DNA from: Euryarchaeota archaeon UBA596
GTDB lineage: Archaea; Thermoplasmatota; Poseidoniia; Poseidoniales; Poseidoniaceae
Direction: 5' to 3'
DNA: 7,257 nucleotides
NCBI GenBank assembly: GCA_002498205.1
Contig: DAGQ01000021.1
Location: 1 to 7,257, forward strand
Shown here: positions 6,614 to 7,257 of the stretch, piece after piece
Layout: the number at the start of each line of letters is the position of its first letter
How positions within the stretch are numbered: position 1 is the first letter of the stretch
The notes under the pieces: model-generated
Database searches by the model: none
Seen by the model: only the letters and a program-made list of their open reading frames with translations
What the model was told of the DNA's origin: nothing
Made by a program: the position numbers and the translations under genes

Positions 6614-7257
6614 ATGGCGCAACAAAAGGAGAGAGCCGCAGCTAAGCCTCGAGAGCGCGGAATTCGTAATTTAAATCCTAATTTAATTGGCAATCAAGAA
6701 GGAGAAGGTAGACATAAAGCGCCTACAAAATTTGAGGAAAAATGGTTAGTTACTGGAAGTATTGGAAGTAGACTCTGGAATAAATCAGCAATTGGTATTC
6801 TTAACGAGGAAGGTAATCTATTAACTCCCGAGGAAGTTCTATTCTGTCATTGGCATAGACATCTCCCTCTTCCTAATGAAAAATGGCTTGATGAAATACT
6901 TAAGGAAGATAAGTACCTCTTACACAGAGCTTCTGCATTAAATAGAATTCGAGAACCTGGAGACGTATTGGTTCTTGTAAATAATTCTGATTTAAATCAT
7001 AGTAGTGAAAGTTGGGCATTAAGATGGAATAGAGGAGAACATCCAACTAAATCTGAACCATTATCAGAGGTTAGATGGGTGAATAATAGTTCAGAAATAA
7101 TTTGGAAAGACTTGTTTGATTGGGCTAAATCTGTTGAAAATAATGGCAGATTAGCTGAAATCTTAGTAGTTGATGGTGAATTTGATGTCACAGCATATAG
7201 ATTAAAAATTACAGAGCCAAAAGGACATTTAGAATCGCCATCTAAACTGAGTGAAGA
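6614..7257 (+). CDS. Probable tRNA-intron (splicing) endonuclease, N-terminal repeat; cut by the right window edge
   Basis: An open frame of 214 codons with no stop before the window edge. It starts with a basic, disordered-looking leader (MAQQKERAAAKPRERG). The fold features match archaeal EndA by eye. GILNEEGNLLTPEEVLFCHW (about 62-81) corresponds to the family's 'G.LSL.EALYLL' N-terminal domain. ALNRIREPGDVLV resembles the 'YRxLRxRGxVV' segment. SEVRWV, then IIWKDLFDWAKS (about 162-173) and ILVVDGEFDVTAYRL (about 183-197) resemble the C-terminal 'LxWxELLxLxRVA...LAVVDxxGDVTYYxV' block. The catalytic Tyr/His/Lys set is not evident, which fits the non-catalytic first repeat of two-repeat EndA proteins such as those of Thermoplasma; the active repeat should follow beyond the window. 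ATG 6614 is the first ATG after an in-frame stop at 6581; an in-frame GTG at 6593 is the alternative. No Shine-Dalgarno site is visible. Assignment is by motif resemblance only. Confidence 0.62.
   Translation, partial: MAQQKERAAAKPRERGIRNLNPNLIGNQEGEGRHKAPTKFEEKWLVTGSIGSRLWNKSAIGILNEEGNLLTPEEVLFCHWHRHLPLPNEKWLDEILKEDKYLLHRASALNRIREPGDVLVLVNNSDLNHSSESWALRWNRGEHPTKSEPLSEVRWVNNSSEIIWKDLFDWAKSVENNGRLAEILVVDGEFDVTAYRLKITEPKGHLESPSKLSE

Noticed and set aside
6997..7191. Minus-strand open frame at the right edge
   Set aside because: It lies fully opposite the endonuclease-like frame, which has coherent family motifs; the minus frame has none.

Overview
The window looks like chromosomal DNA from an AT-rich archaeon, most likely a marine Thermoplasmatota lineage (Marine Group II/III, Poseidoniales-like). 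Four things support this: an archease start, a probable two-repeat tRNA-splicing endonuclease, archaeal TATA-like promoters with GGTGA-type ribosome binding sites, and a very large Ca-binding (thrombospondin type 3) single-pass surface protein of a style common in those genomes. The lineage is inferred; no rRNA or other taxonomic marker is present.

Layout: four genes lie on the minus strand and read right to left. They are a winged-helix protein with a TerB-like C-terminal half (6541-5585), a ~1410-residue cell-surface protein (5520-1288), a PfkB/HldE-type sugar kinase with a degraded active-site motif (1286-219), and the first 69 codons of archease (208-1, cut by the left edge). The last three are packed with gaps of 1 to 10 bases and probably form one transcript. 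A TATA-like element just before the surface-protein gene suggests it also has its own promoter. On the right, from 6614, a plus-strand gene runs off the window. Its 214 visible residues resemble the N-terminal, non-catalytic repeat of archaeal tRNA-intron endonuclease. A 72-bp divergent promoter region separates it from the winged-helix gene.

How the genes may fit together: archease (cofactor of the RtcB ligase) and the splicing endonuclease are the ligation and cleavage sides of tRNA splicing, and they bracket the surface-protein module. The surface protein has a signal peptide, two predicted beta-propellers (SBBP-like and FG-GAP/VCBS-like), about 15 TSP3 calcium loops in two clusters, a glycosylatable linker, one membrane helix and a charged cytoplasmic tail ending in a tryptophan-rich motif. 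The winged-helix/TerB protein could regulate or sense something connected with it. The kinase could supply a sugar phosphate for surface glycans, but its divergent motifs make its activity uncertain. No mobile elements, CRISPR arrays, tRNAs or rRNAs were seen.
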